This document shows, piece by piece, positions 45,003 to 54,697 of a stretch of 64,000 bases of DNA. Under the pieces are notes generated by a model. That model was not told the origin of the DNA. It saw only the letters and a program-made list of their open reading frames with translations, and searched no databases. How positions within the stretch are numbered: the first letter of the stretch is position 1; every line of letters starts with the position of its first letter. A program made the position numbers and the translations under genes. Source of the DNA: Niallia alba (GTDB lineage Bacteria > Bacillota > Bacilli > Bacillales > Cytobacillaceae); assembly GCF_012933555.1 (NCBI RefSeq), contig NZ_JABBPK010000001.1, positions 4,380,001 through 4,444,000 on the forward strand, written 5' to 3'.

Positions 45003-45314
45003 ATGAAACGAATAAAACATTCTAAAGAATTTAAATTACAAGTCATCAAGGAAGCCCAAGACACAGGGAAGAATACCCTTGTAGCTCGCCGGTATGATCT
45101 GAATCCCAATATGGTTAGTCGCTGGGTTCGTGAATACAAAGATGGTAAATTTGGTGAAGTAGATGTGGCTGTGCTGCCAGATATAGACTCCAAAGAATTA
45201 TCCAAAGAAAATGAAAAACTTAAAATGTTATTAGGTGAAAAAGACCTTGAAATAGCGATCCTGAGGGATCTTATAAAAAAGAAAAACCCTCACTTGCTGA
45301 AAAGCATGAAGTAG
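45003..45314 (+). CDS. IS3-family OrfA
   Basis: 103 residues: KRIKHSKEFKLQVIKEAQDT, the helix-turn-helix LVARRYDLNPNMVSRWVREY, and a leucine-zipper-like coil (ENEKLKMLLGEKDLEIAILR). A slippery A6G stretch near 45268-45275 (CTTATAAAAAAG) allows the -1 frameshift to OrfB. AAGGAGG lies before the start. Confidence 0.92.
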   Translation: MKRIKHSKEFKLQVIKEAQDTGKNTLVARRYDLNPNMVSRWVREYKDGKFGEVDVAVLPDIDSKELSKENEKLKMLLGEKDLEIAILRDLIKKKNPHLLKSMK

Positions 45315-45352
45315 CTAACAAATGGATTCAAAAAGGCTACTCGATTTCAAAG

Positions 45353-46225
45353 GTGCTTAAAATCATAGGTATTCCTCGATCCACATACTATTATCAAAAG
45401 AATTATCGTGTTGAGGAGAAAAAAGTAAGTGAGGGACGTCCAGCACCAGGTTATTCGATCCAAGAGGACGGTCAAAAGATATCAGACGAACAGATTAAAG
45501 AATTTCTACTAGAAGAGATTGCCGGTGATTGCTATAACTATGGTTATCGCAAACTCACTAAGGTCTTAAGGCGAAAATACAAACTTAAAATTAACAAGAA
45601 AAAAGTATACCGGATTTGTAAAGAATTGGGCATCTTACGCCCACAGCGCCAAAAGAAAGTCTCATACCCTAGGAAACTAGCAAGAAATCGCATTATTACA
45701 AGATCTAATCAGCTATGGGAAGCTGACATTAAATATGGCTTTATCGAAGGTGAGGATCGCTTTTTCTTTGTCATGTCCATCATCGATGTTTATGACAGGG
45801 GCATCATTACCTATCATATGGGATTAAGCTGCACTGGAGATGATGTCAAACAGACACTGAAAAGGGCATTATTAAAACGCCAACAATATGATGAATTGGA
45901 AAAACCTGTAATCCGAACAGACAATGGACCGCAGTTTATTTCCCATACTTTTGAAAAGTTTTGTGAAGATTCCAAAATTGAGCACGAAAGAATTCCACCA
46001 AGAACACCAAATATGAATGCTCATATTGAGTCTTTCCATCGCATTTTTGAGGACGATTGCCTATCCAGATGGCAGTTTGAAACCTACACAGAAGCATATC
46101 AAGAAGTCATGAATTTTATGGAGTTCTACAACGAGAGACGTATGCATTCTAGTATACTAGATTTGTCACCAAAGGAATTCTATCAAAAACAAGATTCATT
46201 GGTGATCAAGGAGGTTCGAGTGTAA
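45353..46225 (+). CDS. IS3-family OrfB transposase
   Basis: 290 residues as drawn; the real product is the OrfAB fusion made by -1 frameshifting near 45270, since the OrfB frame is already open there (EKPSLAEKHEVANKWIQKGY). The catalytic residues are D in NQLWEADIKYGF, D in VIRTDNGPQFISH and E in NAHIESFHRIFEDDC. The frame is intact, so the element may be active. Confidence 0.92.
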   Translation: MLKIIGIPRSTYYYQKNYRVEEKKVSEGRPAPGYSIQEDGQKISDEQIKEFLLEEIAGDCYNYGYRKLTKVLRRKYKLKINKKKVYRICKELGILRPQRQKKVSYPRKLARNRIITRSNQLWEADIKYGFIEGEDRFFFVMSIIDVYDRGIITYHMGLSCTGDDVKQTLKRALLKRQQYDELEKPVIRTDNGPQFISHTFEKFCEDSKIEHERIPPRTPNMNAHIESFHRIFEDDCLSRWQFETYTEAYQEVMNFMEFYNERRMHSSILDLSPKEFYQKQDSLVIKEVRV

Positions 46226-47299
46226 TGGATGTATTCATTCAAAGCATCAGCTTGATTTGGAGTGGCGGGCATGATAGCCTCGTTCGGCGATGCCAATGTT
46301 GTAAAACAGCTGGCTTCTTGGCAGGAGAATCATGCCCGCAGAGGCTCCATGTCAAGCAACATGGCCTTTTTGAAGAATAATGAAAGAAATCTATAAAATA
46401 AAAAACTGAGGAAATGAAAGAATAAGAGAGTTATTGTCCAAAATTCGGGGGTTAATCCGGATTACAATCTCTATACCTTTCTTCATTGTTGAATTAGTGA
46501 AAGCCAGTAAACCTGCTCCAAGACCACCTGCAGCCCCCGCACCAGGCGTGTTTACTATATCCATTCCAAGATGCGCTTTTACCTTTTTAGCGTAGTGACG
46601 TAAGTTTCTATCTAAAATCTCAATCATCTCTGGTGTAGCACCCTTTTGCGGACCAAAGACAACTGATGCTCCATTTTCCCCACATAAAGGGTTCGTTACA
46701 TCTGATGCAACCAAAATATTCACATTTTTCAACTGTGGAATAACATTGGAATCATCGATTGTAACTAGTTCATTTAAATACCCACCACCAAATAACAGTT
46801 CATTTCCATCTTCATCAAGAAATTTATAACCAAGCGCTGCGGCCATTCCTGTGCCACCATCATTAGTTGCGCTTCCGCCAATTCCCAGTATAATGTCAGT
46901 AATTCCTTGCTCTATACATTCCCTTATTAGTTCCCCTGTCCCATAAGTGGTTGTAATAAGAGGATTCTTGGTTTCCTTAGTAACATGATGGATTCCGCTA
47001 GCAGATGCCATTTCAATAACAGCCGTCTTTCCGTCTCCTAAAATACCATATTGAGCTAAAACCGCCGTTTGAAGAGGTCCTGTAACTTCCTTCGTAACTA
47101 GTGTTCCGCCTGTTGCATCTACTAAAGATTGAACAGTCCCCTCACCACCATCTGCCATTGGTACATGAATACATTCTGCATCAGGGATCGCTCTTTTTAT
47201 CCCTATTTCCATAGCAACGCAAACTTCCTTGGCTGTCATACTTTCTTTAAATGAATCAGGAGCTAATAAAAATGTTTTCCCCATTGCTTCCACCTCGTT

Positions 47300-48601
47300 T
47301 TATAAGATAAATCCGTATAGGATTATTGCTACAATAGTCATGGTTAAGCCAACAATACTTTCATACCCTACCACTTTCATTCTGTCTGCCATACTCATGT
47401 TCATAGCATTACGGGTAACATGAAAATAAGTTCCATGTGGTAAGTGGTCGATTACAGTAGCACCAGTATGTGTCATCACTGCAGCAGCTATAGGTGCAAC
47501 TCCAGTATTCAATATTGCTTCTGAAAATGAACCAGTTGCCAAAATAACCCCTGTTGAAGTAGATGCTGTTGCCGCTGCCATTAAAGTTCCTGCAATCGGC
47601 GCAAGGAATGTACCAGAAATGCCAGAGGACTCTACCAATGCAACTACTTGTGTAGGCAAGTCTGAAGCAGTAATCAATCCACCAATAGCACCTGCACCAA
47701 TAATAATTAAAATGGTTGGAGTCATTCTATTTAAGCCAGCTGTACAATAATCTAGAAGCTTCTCTTTTTTACCTAATGCTAGCGTTCCGACGACTGCAGC
47801 AAAAGGCAAAATAAACAAGGAGTCAATATTCAGCTTCGTAAGAACCTCCATTCCAAGCATTGATCCTATTGGACTAATCATCAAAAGAACAATCGCGATA
47901 ATTGGCGTTATTAAAGCCTTAGATAAAGCCGGAAGATTGGAAACGTTCGCTTTTTCTAGCTCCTCGGCCTCCTCATCTGTCACTTTAGTTCCTTTATACT
48001 TGATTAGAGATGCAAGGATTACTGTTACCACAACACCAAAAATAGCTGGAATCAGTCCTCCAATCATCACTTGGTTAACATCAAGCTCAAATCCGCCTGC
48101 CGCGGCAATTGTATTGGGATTAGGAGAGATAATATTTCCTGCTTTCCCACCTCCAGACAACGCAACTAAGACCGCAATTTTAGAATAGCCCATTTTGTTT
48201 GCTACAGACAGTGCAATTGGTGCAACAATCAGTACCGCTACTGGAATAAATACACCTACAGCTGTAATAATCATCGTAGCTAATGCTAAAGATAGCATTG
48301 CTTTCGTTCCACCGAGCTTATCTACAATAAACTTGGCAATTGTTTCTGCTGCCCCAGATTCCATCATAACACCCGCAAAAACACCTGCAGCAATAATACG
48401 GATAACCGTTCCTTGTACACTTTGTGTCCCTGATACTAAAATAGTAATTGTTTCTGTAAAATTAGCACCACCAATAAATGCTCCAACGATTGCTCCTAAA
48501 ATAAGTGAATAGGTTGGGGCTAACTTAAACAAAATTAAAATAATTGCCAGCGCCAATCCACACAAGGCTCCAATCCAACTAATATCTAACCCAGTTGCCA
48601 T
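47300..48601 (-). CDS. GntP family permease (gluconate/glycerate type)
   Basis: 433 residues, about 12-14 helices. Typical blocks are LKLAPTYSLILGAIVGA-like start, SGGGKAGNIISPNPNTIAAA, GAGAIGGLITASDLPTQVV, AATASTSTGVILATGSFSEA and THTGATVIDHLPHGTYFHVT. AGGAGG precedes the ATG at 48601. It is the first gene of a two-gene unit with the glycerate kinase, so glycerate uptake is more likely than gluconate. It looks intact. Confidence 0.88.
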   Translation of the reverse strand: MATGLDISWIGALCGLALAIILILFKLAPTYSLILGAIVGAFIGGANFTETITILVSGTQSVQGTVIRIIAAGVFAGVMMESGAAETIAKFIVDKLGGTKAMLSLALATMIITAVGVFIPVAVLIVAPIALSVANKMGYSKIAVLVALSGGGKAGNIISPNPNTIAAAGGFELDVNQVMIGGLIPAIFGVVVTVILASLIKYKGTKVTDEEAEELEKANVSNLPALSKALITPIIAIVLLMISPIGSMLGMEVLTKLNIDSLFILPFAAVVGTLALGKKEKLLDYCTAGLNRMTPTILIIIGAGAIGGLITASDLPTQVVALVESSGISGTFLAPIAGTLMAAATASTSTGVILATGSFSEAILNTGVAPIAAAVMTHTGATVIDHLPHGTYFHVTRNAMNMSMADRMKVVGYESIVGLTMTIVAIILYGFIL

Positions 48602-49439
48602 AAATAATCCTCCTAATCTATTACTCTTTACAATAACGGCCTATTACATCCGAATCTCCCAATCAATAGTCCCTTTAAAAATATCATCCTGTATTCCGCT
48701 CTTGTTTCTCTACTGCTTACAAATTGTTGTATACCCCTTATAAACCATTTGCAACTAGACCACATTGAATACGTTTTCATCCTATTCTATTGAAAGCCCT
48801 TTAACAATTGATAAATCAACCAAAATTCCTTGTTCATTTGCACAAAACCTCAGTTAATAACCGATAAAATTAGCTCCTTAACCAATATTATAAAAATCTC
48901 TATTTTTTTTATCTCTTATAATGAAGACTTCCATCAGCCGAGGTTTTACCGACCGTTAAGAATAGGATAAATCAACAAGTATTGCTTACATTCACTTTAC
49001 TTCCCCTATAGTAGGCAAAATAATTTCATCGAAAGCATGCACAATTTTTTCATTTACTTATTCGACCAAAAACTTTCGTCATTCCAATTTACGACCTACA
49101 GTTTCCATTCTCTCGTTTAATCTAAAATAATGTTAAAAAATCTTACCCCACACTAGAAAAATAAAAGATAATGTAATAAAGTTATGAATATACGCAATTT
49201 TACCAATATTAAAATTGCAATAAAGATACTAAAAACTCTATTCTGTTCCTGCTAGTATGCTCTATAGGGAAACAGAAGAACCGACCCTCCGATTCCTATA
49301 AAGTTCGTTTTTTTACTTCTTTAACTATAGAAAAAACGACAAAATAATATTTTTTTCACCAAAATCCGCACATTCTATTGAAATATCAAAAAATGATATG
49401 TATAATAACCAATATCAATAGTTTGGCAGGTGAGTTATC
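48602..49439. other. Non-coding stretch upstream of the GntP gene
   Basis: About 840 AT-rich bases. It contains a deleted copy of the 153 bp repeat at 48923-48970 and, near 49268, AACAGAAGAACCGACCCTCC of the CGGTTCTTCTG motif family. Otherwise I see nothing to annotate. Confidence 0.55.
48923..48970. repeat. Internally deleted copy of the 153 bp repeat
   Basis: ACTTCCATCAG joins directly to ACCGACCGTTAAGAATAGGATAA, so the two outer ends of the unit remain and the middle ~110 bp is gone. Confidence 0.65.
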
Positions 49440-49454
49440 ATCGACACAAATGAA

Positions 49455-49775
49455 ATGAAGAGATTTTTATCTCAGGTATACAATAAAATTTCTAAGGAAT
49501 TATTTGGTGCTGGTACGACATTGCTAAAAGTGACAATCGATCAGAATGTCATAACACTTCATGCGAAGCATCCTCGCGCCTCGCGCTCTGCTGCTTTGGA
49601 AGGAGAAGTGCCCAGCCTTAAACAAGAGGTTGACTTTCATCTGTCCTTACTTTTTAAGAAGAAGCTAAAAGAACATTTAGAAGTAGATACAAATTGGAAT
49701 ATCGAAGCAATTCTTAGGGATTATGATTCTTTCACACAGCTTGCTTTTACAAACATTGTATTAGATAAAAATTAA
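49455..49775 (+). CDS. DUF2294 domain protein
   Basis: 106 residues. VYNKISKELFGAGTTLLKVT, RASRSAALEGEVPSLKQEVD, FHLSLLFKKKLKEHLE and AILRDYDSFTQLAFTNIVLD match DUF2294, a small cytoplasmic family of unknown role in Bacillaceae. The start is odd. The best ribosome binding site (AGGTGAG, 49428-49434) is followed at normal distance by ATC codons, not ATG; the ATG at 49455 is ~20 bases away. Either a start codon was lost or a non-standard start is used. Confidence 0.75.
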   Translation: MKRFLSQVYNKISKELFGAGTTLLKVTIDQNVITLHAKHPRASRSAALEGEVPSLKQEVDFHLSLLFKKKLKEHLEVDTNWNIEAILRDYDSFTQLAFTNIVLDKN

Positions 49776-49852
49776 ACTTGGATTTCTTCTTGGATTTATC
49801 TAAGTAGAACGCCACTATATACACAAGATAAGTTTAATCTTTGTTTACAAAG

Positions 49853-49905
49853 AAAAGACAATCTTAAGTAGAAGGATAATTCTATTTAAGCTTGTCTTTT
49901 TTTAT
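49853..49905 (+). terminator. Terminator after the DUF2294 gene
   Basis: AAAAGACAATCTTAA and TTAAGCTTGTCTTTT form the stem, followed by TTTATTTTTTTT. It isolates the purine operon. Confidence 0.8.
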
Positions 49906-49970
49906 TTTTTTTATAGCTTACTTGAAAGATAGTATACCAAACCTAAAAAATCATTCGGAGGGGTTCAAAA

Positions 49971-51026
49971 ATGAAAATAAAAAAATTAGTTAGTGCAGTT
50001 GCAGCATCATCCTTCTTACTATTAGCTGCTTGTAGCTCAGATGACGCATCAAACGGCAGTAAAGAAAAGAAGGAAAAACTAGTCGTTTCCACTTGGGGCT
50101 TTAATGAAGATTTCTTCCGCAGCGAAATTTATGCACCATTCGAAAAAGAAAATAATGTAGAAATCGTTTTGGATACTGGTAATAATGCAGATCGCTTAAA
50201 TAAAGTAAGACAAGGAAATTCCGATGTAGATGTCATTTTCCTTTCTGACTATTATGCACAGCAAGGAATTGAAGATAATTTATTTGAAACAATTGATCGT
50301 AGCAAGCTGTCTAATCTAGATAATATTTATGAAGTAGCAAAAGCTCCGCTTGGTGAAGAATATGGTCCTGCATACACCATTGCTCAATTCGGAATTGCTT
50401 ATAATCCAGATGAAGTAACAAACCCAATTACTTCTTGGAAAGACCTATGGAGCGATGATTTAAAAGGAAAAATAACCATACCAAGCATTACATCAACTAC
50501 AGGACCAATGATCGTAGATACGGCTTCCTTAGTTAGCGGTGAACCGACTTTTAACGAAGATAAAGCTTTTGAACAGTTAAAATCATTAATGCCAAGCGTT
50601 GTTAAAGAATATGGACAGACTTCTGAATATGTAAACATGTTTGCTCAAGGAGAAATTGCAGCTGGTCCCATCATGGAGATGTATTTTGCAGATTTACAAG
50701 AAGCAGTACCTAATGCTGAATTTGTTACTCCAGCTGAAGGCGGATATGCTGTTATGAATACAATCAACGTCGTAAAAGATACAGACCAAAAGGAACTATC
50801 TGAAAAGTTCATCAACTATATTTTAGGAAAAGACGCACAAGAGAAATCTGCAAAAAATAAAGTAGATTCTCCCGTAAATACGGAGGTTGTACTAACAGAA
50901 GAAGAAGCTAAAGGGCTAACATATGGAGAAGATGTTATTGCAAGCTTACACACATTAGATATGAAATTTATCAATGATAACTTAAAAGGTTGGATTGATC
51001 GCTGGAACCGAGAGCTAGTTCAATAA
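49971..51026 (+). CDS. ABC transporter substrate-binding lipoprotein, PotD-like
   Basis: 351 residues. The signal peptide ends in the lipobox LLAAC with Cys21, so it is a lipoprotein. The mature part resembles spermidine/putrescine-type binding proteins (VSTWGFNEDFFRSEIYAPFE, NSDVDVIFLSDYYAQQGIED, FGIAYNPDEVTNPITSWKDL, WSDDLKGKITIPS). GGAGGGG precedes the ATG. It opens a six-gene operon with nucleoside hydrolase, two permeases, ATPase and adenine deaminase. Given these neighbours, the ligand is more likely a purine nucleoside or base than a polyamine; that is inference. Confidence 0.88.
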   Translation: MKIKKLVSAVAASSFLLLAACSSDDASNGSKEKKEKLVVSTWGFNEDFFRSEIYAPFEKENNVEIVLDTGNNADRLNKVRQGNSDVDVIFLSDYYAQQGIEDNLFETIDRSKLSNLDNIYEVAKAPLGEEYGPAYTIAQFGIAYNPDEVTNPITSWKDLWSDDLKGKITIPSITSTTGPMIVDTASLVSGEPTFNEDKAFEQLKSLMPSVVKEYGQTSEYVNMFAQGEIAAGPIMEMYFADLQEAVPNAEFVTPAEGGYAVMNTINVVKDTDQKELSEKFINYILGKDAQEKSAKNKVDSPVNTEVVLTEEEAKGLTYGEDVIASLHTLDMKFINDNLKGWIDRWNRELVQ

Positions 51027-51043
51027 TAGAAAAGAGGGTCATC

Positions 51044-51991
51044 ATGAAAGAAAAGCTAATATTGGATGTAGACACTGGCATTGATGATGCAATTGGTATT
51101 CTACTAGCAGTAAAAAGTAAAGCATTTGATATTTTGGGGATTACAACCGTGAATGGAAATGTCTCCTTAGAACAAGCCACTACAAATACATGTAAAATAC
51201 TAGATTTAGTTAGAGCTGATCATATCCCTGTTATAAAGGGTGCTGCCACTCCCCTCCTTCGGGAAGCTTTCTTTGAACACCGCATTCACGGAGAAGATGG
51301 TTTAGGCGGAGCACTAAAGGAGGCAGCTGTTACTCACCCTGTGAGTGACGGCTTTGCTCCTGACTTTTTGATTAATTCCATTTTAAGCTTTTCTGGTGAA
51401 GTAACATTGGTGATGACTGGACCATTAACGAATTTAGCACTAGCCGTTAAAAAATGCCCGCAAATTACGAATCACGTAAAGGAAGTTATTTTCATGGGTG
51501 GTGTAGTAAAAGGACCTGGCAATGTGACGCCAACTGCCGAATTCAACAGCTATGTTGATCCTGAAGCGGCAAAAATTGTCTTACATGCAGGCTTTTCTTC
51601 CATCACTCAAGTTGGTCTGGATGTAACAAGAAAAGCACTTTTAACGAAAAACCATCTTGATTTAATAATGGATAAACCTTTAAAAGATTATATTACGCAA
51701 AGCACAAATGACTATCAACAGAAATACTATAACCGCTATGGAATCCATGCTTGTGCTATGCATGATCCACTAGCAGTTGGAATTGCCATAAACAAAAGAA
51801 TCGTAGAAACAGAAAAGTATTTCGTCGATATTGAAACGAAAAGTGAGTTATGCGATGGTCAACTCGTCTGTGATTTCCAAAATCGTCTAAATAAGGAATC
51901 GAACTTATATGTTTCCTTAAAGGTAGATGATGATGCCTTCTTCCAGATGTTTATCGACATTTTAAATGGTCACTTTGAGGAAAGGGAGTGA
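51044..51991 (+). CDS. Inosine-uridine-type nucleoside hydrolase
   Basis: 315 residues. The N-terminal LILDVDTGIDDAIGILLAVK provides the calcium-binding aspartate cluster; GPLTNLALAVKKCPQI, EVIFMGGVVKGPGNVTPTAE and AMHDPLAVGIAINK complete the family signature. The enzyme splits nucleosides into base and ribose. It sits between the binding protein and the permeases, so it probably cleaves the imported nucleoside, and adenine deaminase then handles adenine. ATG at 51044 with AGAGGG before it. Intact. Confidence 0.92.
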   Translation: MKEKLILDVDTGIDDAIGILLAVKSKAFDILGITTVNGNVSLEQATTNTCKILDLVRADHIPVIKGAATPLLREAFFEHRIHGEDGLGGALKEAAVTHPVSDGFAPDFLINSILSFSGEVTLVMTGPLTNLALAVKKCPQITNHVKEVIFMGGVVKGPGNVTPTAEFNSYVDPEAAKIVLHAGFSSITQVGLDVTRKALLTKNHLDLIMDKPLKDYITQSTNDYQQKYYNRYGIHACAMHDPLAVGIAINKRIVETEKYFVDIETKSELCDGQLVCDFQNRLNKESNLYVSLKVDDDAFFQMFIDILNGHFEERE

Positions 51992-51995
51992 CGTC

Positions 51996-52817
51996 TTGAA
52001 GAAACGATATTTATATTTACTCTTGTTACCTGGTGTATTATTTTTAACGATTTTTTTAGTAATTCCAATCCTTTCTATGATTGGGACAACATTCAATGAC
52101 GAAGGAACCTTTAGTTTACAAGGGTATATCGATTTTTTTAAGGATAAATACTTTATCGATATCCTACTTACTACTTTACGCGTTAGTTTACTCACTACCT
52201 TTATCTGTATTTTAATTGGTTTTCCGGTTTCCTATTATATTGCAAAGCTACCTAGCAAAAGGAAAGCCATTCTCTTGTTGTTTACCATTTTCCCATTGCT
52301 GACAAGCCCTGTTGTTCGCTCCTTTAGTTGGATGATTATTATTGGGAAGAATGGCGTGCTAAATAAAACGTTATTGAACCTAGGCCTTATTCAAGAACCA
52401 CTGAACATTTTATATGCGCCAAATGCCATTATTATCGGTCTGGTTCACCTTTTTCTTCCATTAATAATCGTAACACTCGTCGGCGTAATGGAGAATATCG
52501 ACAGTGATTTACTGCGTGCAGCAGAAAGCCTTGGTGCTTCCAAAATTGCGACATTTATGAAAATCATTGTGCCATTATGTGTTCCTGGCCTTGTTATTGG
52601 GAGTATTTTAGTGTTTGTAGGAAGCTTTACTGCGTATACAACACCTGCTTTACTAGGTGGAAAACAACGGGTTATTTCCACTTTTCTTTATCAAAATGCA
52701 ATTACCCTAAATGATTGGAAGCTTGCCTCCATTGTAGCAACAATAATGATTATTTGTACCTTTATCATTATTGCAATCATGAATGGTGTTGCAAAAAAAC
52801 TAAATCCAAAGGGGTAA
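51996..52817 (+). CDS. ABC transporter permease, PotB-like
   Basis: 273 residues from the TTG at 51996, which has GGAAAGGGAG 8 bases before it; the upstream in-frame extension overlaps the hydrolase gene. About six helices and the EAA loop (ESLGASKIATFMKIIVPLCV, then PGLVIGSI). PotB-type, partner of the next gene and the ATPase. Only four bases separate it from the hydrolase stop. Confidence 0.88.
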   Translation: MKKRYLYLLLLPGVLFLTIFLVIPILSMIGTTFNDEGTFSLQGYIDFFKDKYFIDILLTTLRVSLLTTFICILIGFPVSYYIAKLPSKRKAILLLFTIFPLLTSPVVRSFSWMIIIGKNGVLNKTLLNLGLIQEPLNILYAPNAIIIGLVHLFLPLIIVTLVGVMENIDSDLLRAAESLGASKIATFMKIIVPLCVPGLVIGSILVFVGSFTAYTTPALLGGKQRVISTFLYQNAITLNDWKLASIVATIMIICTFIIIAIMNGVAKKLNPKG

Positions 52818-52823
52818 ACGTGT

Positions 52824-53612
52824 ATGCAGGAAAAACATAGAGGATTGGCCCTATTTACTATCCTCGTTTTTATTTTTTTACTTGGACCACTTGTAATAAT
52901 ATCGATTACCTCTTTTGAGAGTGGAAGCATTCTGAAATTCCCTCCAGAAGAGTTTTCCTTTAGATGGTATGAAAATATTTTTAAAGTCGAGATGTTTTTA
53001 AGCACCTTTAAAACATCCATTATTGTTTCCCTAGCTGGAAATATTTTAGCTTTATTACTCGGAGTACCAGCAGCTTATGCACTGAGCCGCTTCAACTTTG
53101 CTGGCAAAGGAATCATCAATGCTATCTTTGTTTCTCCGATTCTTATTCCAGGAATTGTTCTAGGTTTCTCTTTTTTACGCTATATTGTTGTGACCTACAA
53201 CCTTCCTATTTATTTATCCCTATTTATCGGTCATACGGTCATCATGCTGCCATTTATTATTCGTGTGATTTCTTCTAGTCTAGCAAACTTTGATTTTTCT
53301 ATAGAAGAAGCAGCACTTAGTCTTGGCGGGACTCGAATCGGAACATTCTTTAGCGTGGTATTGCCGAATATTAAATCCGGTATCATTGCAGCTGTCATGA
53401 TTGCCTTTTTAGAGTCCTTTAATAATGTAGATATATCCGTTTATATGACTGGACCTGGTGTAAGTACGTTCCCTATTCAAATGCTGCTCTATGTAGAAAA
53501 TTACTTTGACCCTACTGTAGCAGCCATCTCTGTTCTATTAATGTTCCTTACTGCCATCTTTATGTTTGCAGTCGAAAGATTAATGGGCTTGTCTTATTTC
53601 ACGAAAAGATAA
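52824..53612 (+). CDS. ABC transporter permease, PotC-like
   Basis: 262 residues, six helices, EAA loop AALSLGGTRIGTFFSVVLPN. The start at 52824 follows AAAGGGG and lies six bases after the preceding permease stop. With that protein it forms the membrane channel of the operon's importer. Intact. Confidence 0.88.
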   Translation: MQEKHRGLALFTILVFIFLLGPLVIISITSFESGSILKFPPEEFSFRWYENIFKVEMFLSTFKTSIIVSLAGNILALLLGVPAAYALSRFNFAGKGIINAIFVSPILIPGIVLGFSFLRYIVVTYNLPIYLSLFIGHTVIMLPFIIRVISSSLANFDFSIEEAALSLGGTRIGTFFSVVLPNIKSGIIAAVMIAFLESFNNVDISVYMTGPGVSTFPIQMLLYVENYFDPTVAAISVLLMFLTAIFMFAVERLMGLSYFTKR

Positions 53613-53624
53613 TGGAGGATAAAA

Positions 53625-54683
53625 ATGGCTTTATTTACTTTAGAAAATGTATCTGTCGCTTATGAAAAGAAAAATATATTAGAAGATTTTAATTTAAGTA
53701 TTGAAAAAGGACAGCTTGTTTCTTTATTAGGACCAAGTGGTTGTGGAAAAACAACGACTTTGCGCTTGATTGCTGGTTTTTTAGAAGCGAGTGAAGGAAA
53801 ATTTATTTTTCAAGATAAAGATTATACAAAGGTTCCTGTGAACAAACGGAATTTTGGCTTTGTTTTTCAAAACTATGCACTCTTTCCCCATCTTTCCATT
53901 TTTGACAATATTGCTTTCGGCCTGCGTTTACGTAAAGTTAGCAAAAAGGAAATCGAGAAACGGGTTCAAAATATGCTAGAAATTGTAAACTTAAGAGGAT
54001 TTGAACACCGCTTTCCTGGCGAATTATCTGGTGGTCAAAGACAACGAGTTGCGATTGCAAGAGCGTTAGTTATCGAACCAGACATTCTATTATTTGATGA
54101 ACCGTTAAGTAATCTAGATGCGAACCTTCGCGTTAATATGAGAGTCGAGATCCGCAGAATTCAGCAGGAACTTGGAATAACTACAGTTTATGTCTCTCAT
54201 GATCAAGAGGAATGCTTCTCCATATCAGATCAAGTTGCGATTATGAATAAAGGGGTCATTGAACAGCTAAGCGACCCTGCAACCATTTATAAATATCCAG
54301 AAACGAAATTCGTCGCTGACTTTATTGGATTTAAAAACTTTATTACATTTGATAAACGCACCGATCACAAGGATTATATCGAACTTGAAAAAGCTGGATT
54401 AGTATTTAGAATAGATCGCCATGCCCATATGGAAAATCCAAATAAAAAAGTTGGTGCCATCCGCCCCGATGATTTTATGATGGAACCAAGCTCAACCGCT
54501 ATCCCAAAAAACGGCATGAATGGAACAATCAAAATTACAACATTCCTTGGCAGAAGCTATCAATATGTGGTGGAAACGGCCCTCGGTAATTTCACGATTA
54601 ATAAAGAAATGGTTCAACCATTTAAAAACGGACAAGAAGTAACGGTAATTATTCCACAAAATCAAATGGTGCTTGTGGAATAA
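53625..54683 (+). CDS. ABC transporter ATPase, PotA-like
   Basis: 352 residues. Walker A GPSGCGKT (36-43), Q-loop in GFVFQNYALFPHLSI, signature LSGGQRQRVAIARAL, Walker B ILLFDEP, D-loop SNLDA, H-loop YVSHDQEE, and a C-terminal TOBE domain. It energises the importer encoded by the two preceding genes. GGAGG lies before the ATG. Confidence 0.93.
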   Translation: MALFTLENVSVAYEKKNILEDFNLSIEKGQLVSLLGPSGCGKTTTLRLIAGFLEASEGKFIFQDKDYTKVPVNKRNFGFVFQNYALFPHLSIFDNIAFGLRLRKVSKKEIEKRVQNMLEIVNLRGFEHRFPGELSGGQRQRVAIARALVIEPDILLFDEPLSNLDANLRVNMRVEIRRIQQELGITTVYVSHDQEECFSISDQVAIMNKGVIEQLSDPATIYKYPETKFVADFIGFKNFITFDKRTDHKDYIELEKAGLVFRIDRHAHMENPNKKVGAIRPDDFMMEPSSTAIPKNGMNGTIKITTFLGRSYQYVVETALGNFTINKEMVQPFKNGQEVTVIIPQNQMVLVE

Positions 54684-54697
54684 AGGAGGGGGTTTTC

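Larger units (their letters stand above)
44925..46459. mobile_element. IS3-family element (IS150-like) inside glycerate kinase
   Basis: 1535 bp. The terminal inverted repeats contain TTTTGGACAATAA at the right and AACTTGGACAATAA at the left, with AACCCCCGAA and AAGCCCCAAAA nearby. The target duplication GATT is at 44921-44924 and 46460-46463. Two overlapping reading frames on the plus strand encode OrfA and OrfAB. After OrfB come hairpins of GCGGGCATGAT with ATCATGCCCGC and CCATGT with ACATGG followed by CCTTTTTG. Confidence 0.92.
44609..47284 (-). pseudogene. Glycerate kinase, interrupted by an IS3-family element
   Basis: The 5' part (46464-47284) starts at an ATG with AGGTGG six bases before it and reads GKTFLLAPDSFKESMTAKEV, MADGGEGTVQSLVDATGG, IGGSATNDGGTGMAAALGYK and NTPGAGAAGGLGAGLLAF. 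The 3' part (44609-44920) reads YTNLKEKLKAADYCFTGEGG, IDFQTKFGKAPYGVSQAAK. The IS lies between them with a GATT duplication. Without the IS the frame runs smoothly through GIEIVIEYTNLKEK, so precise excision would restore a full ~375-residue GlxK/GarK-type enzyme (glycerate to phosphoglycerate). It overlaps in context with the GntP permease gene upstream, 16 bases away. Confidence 0.9.
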
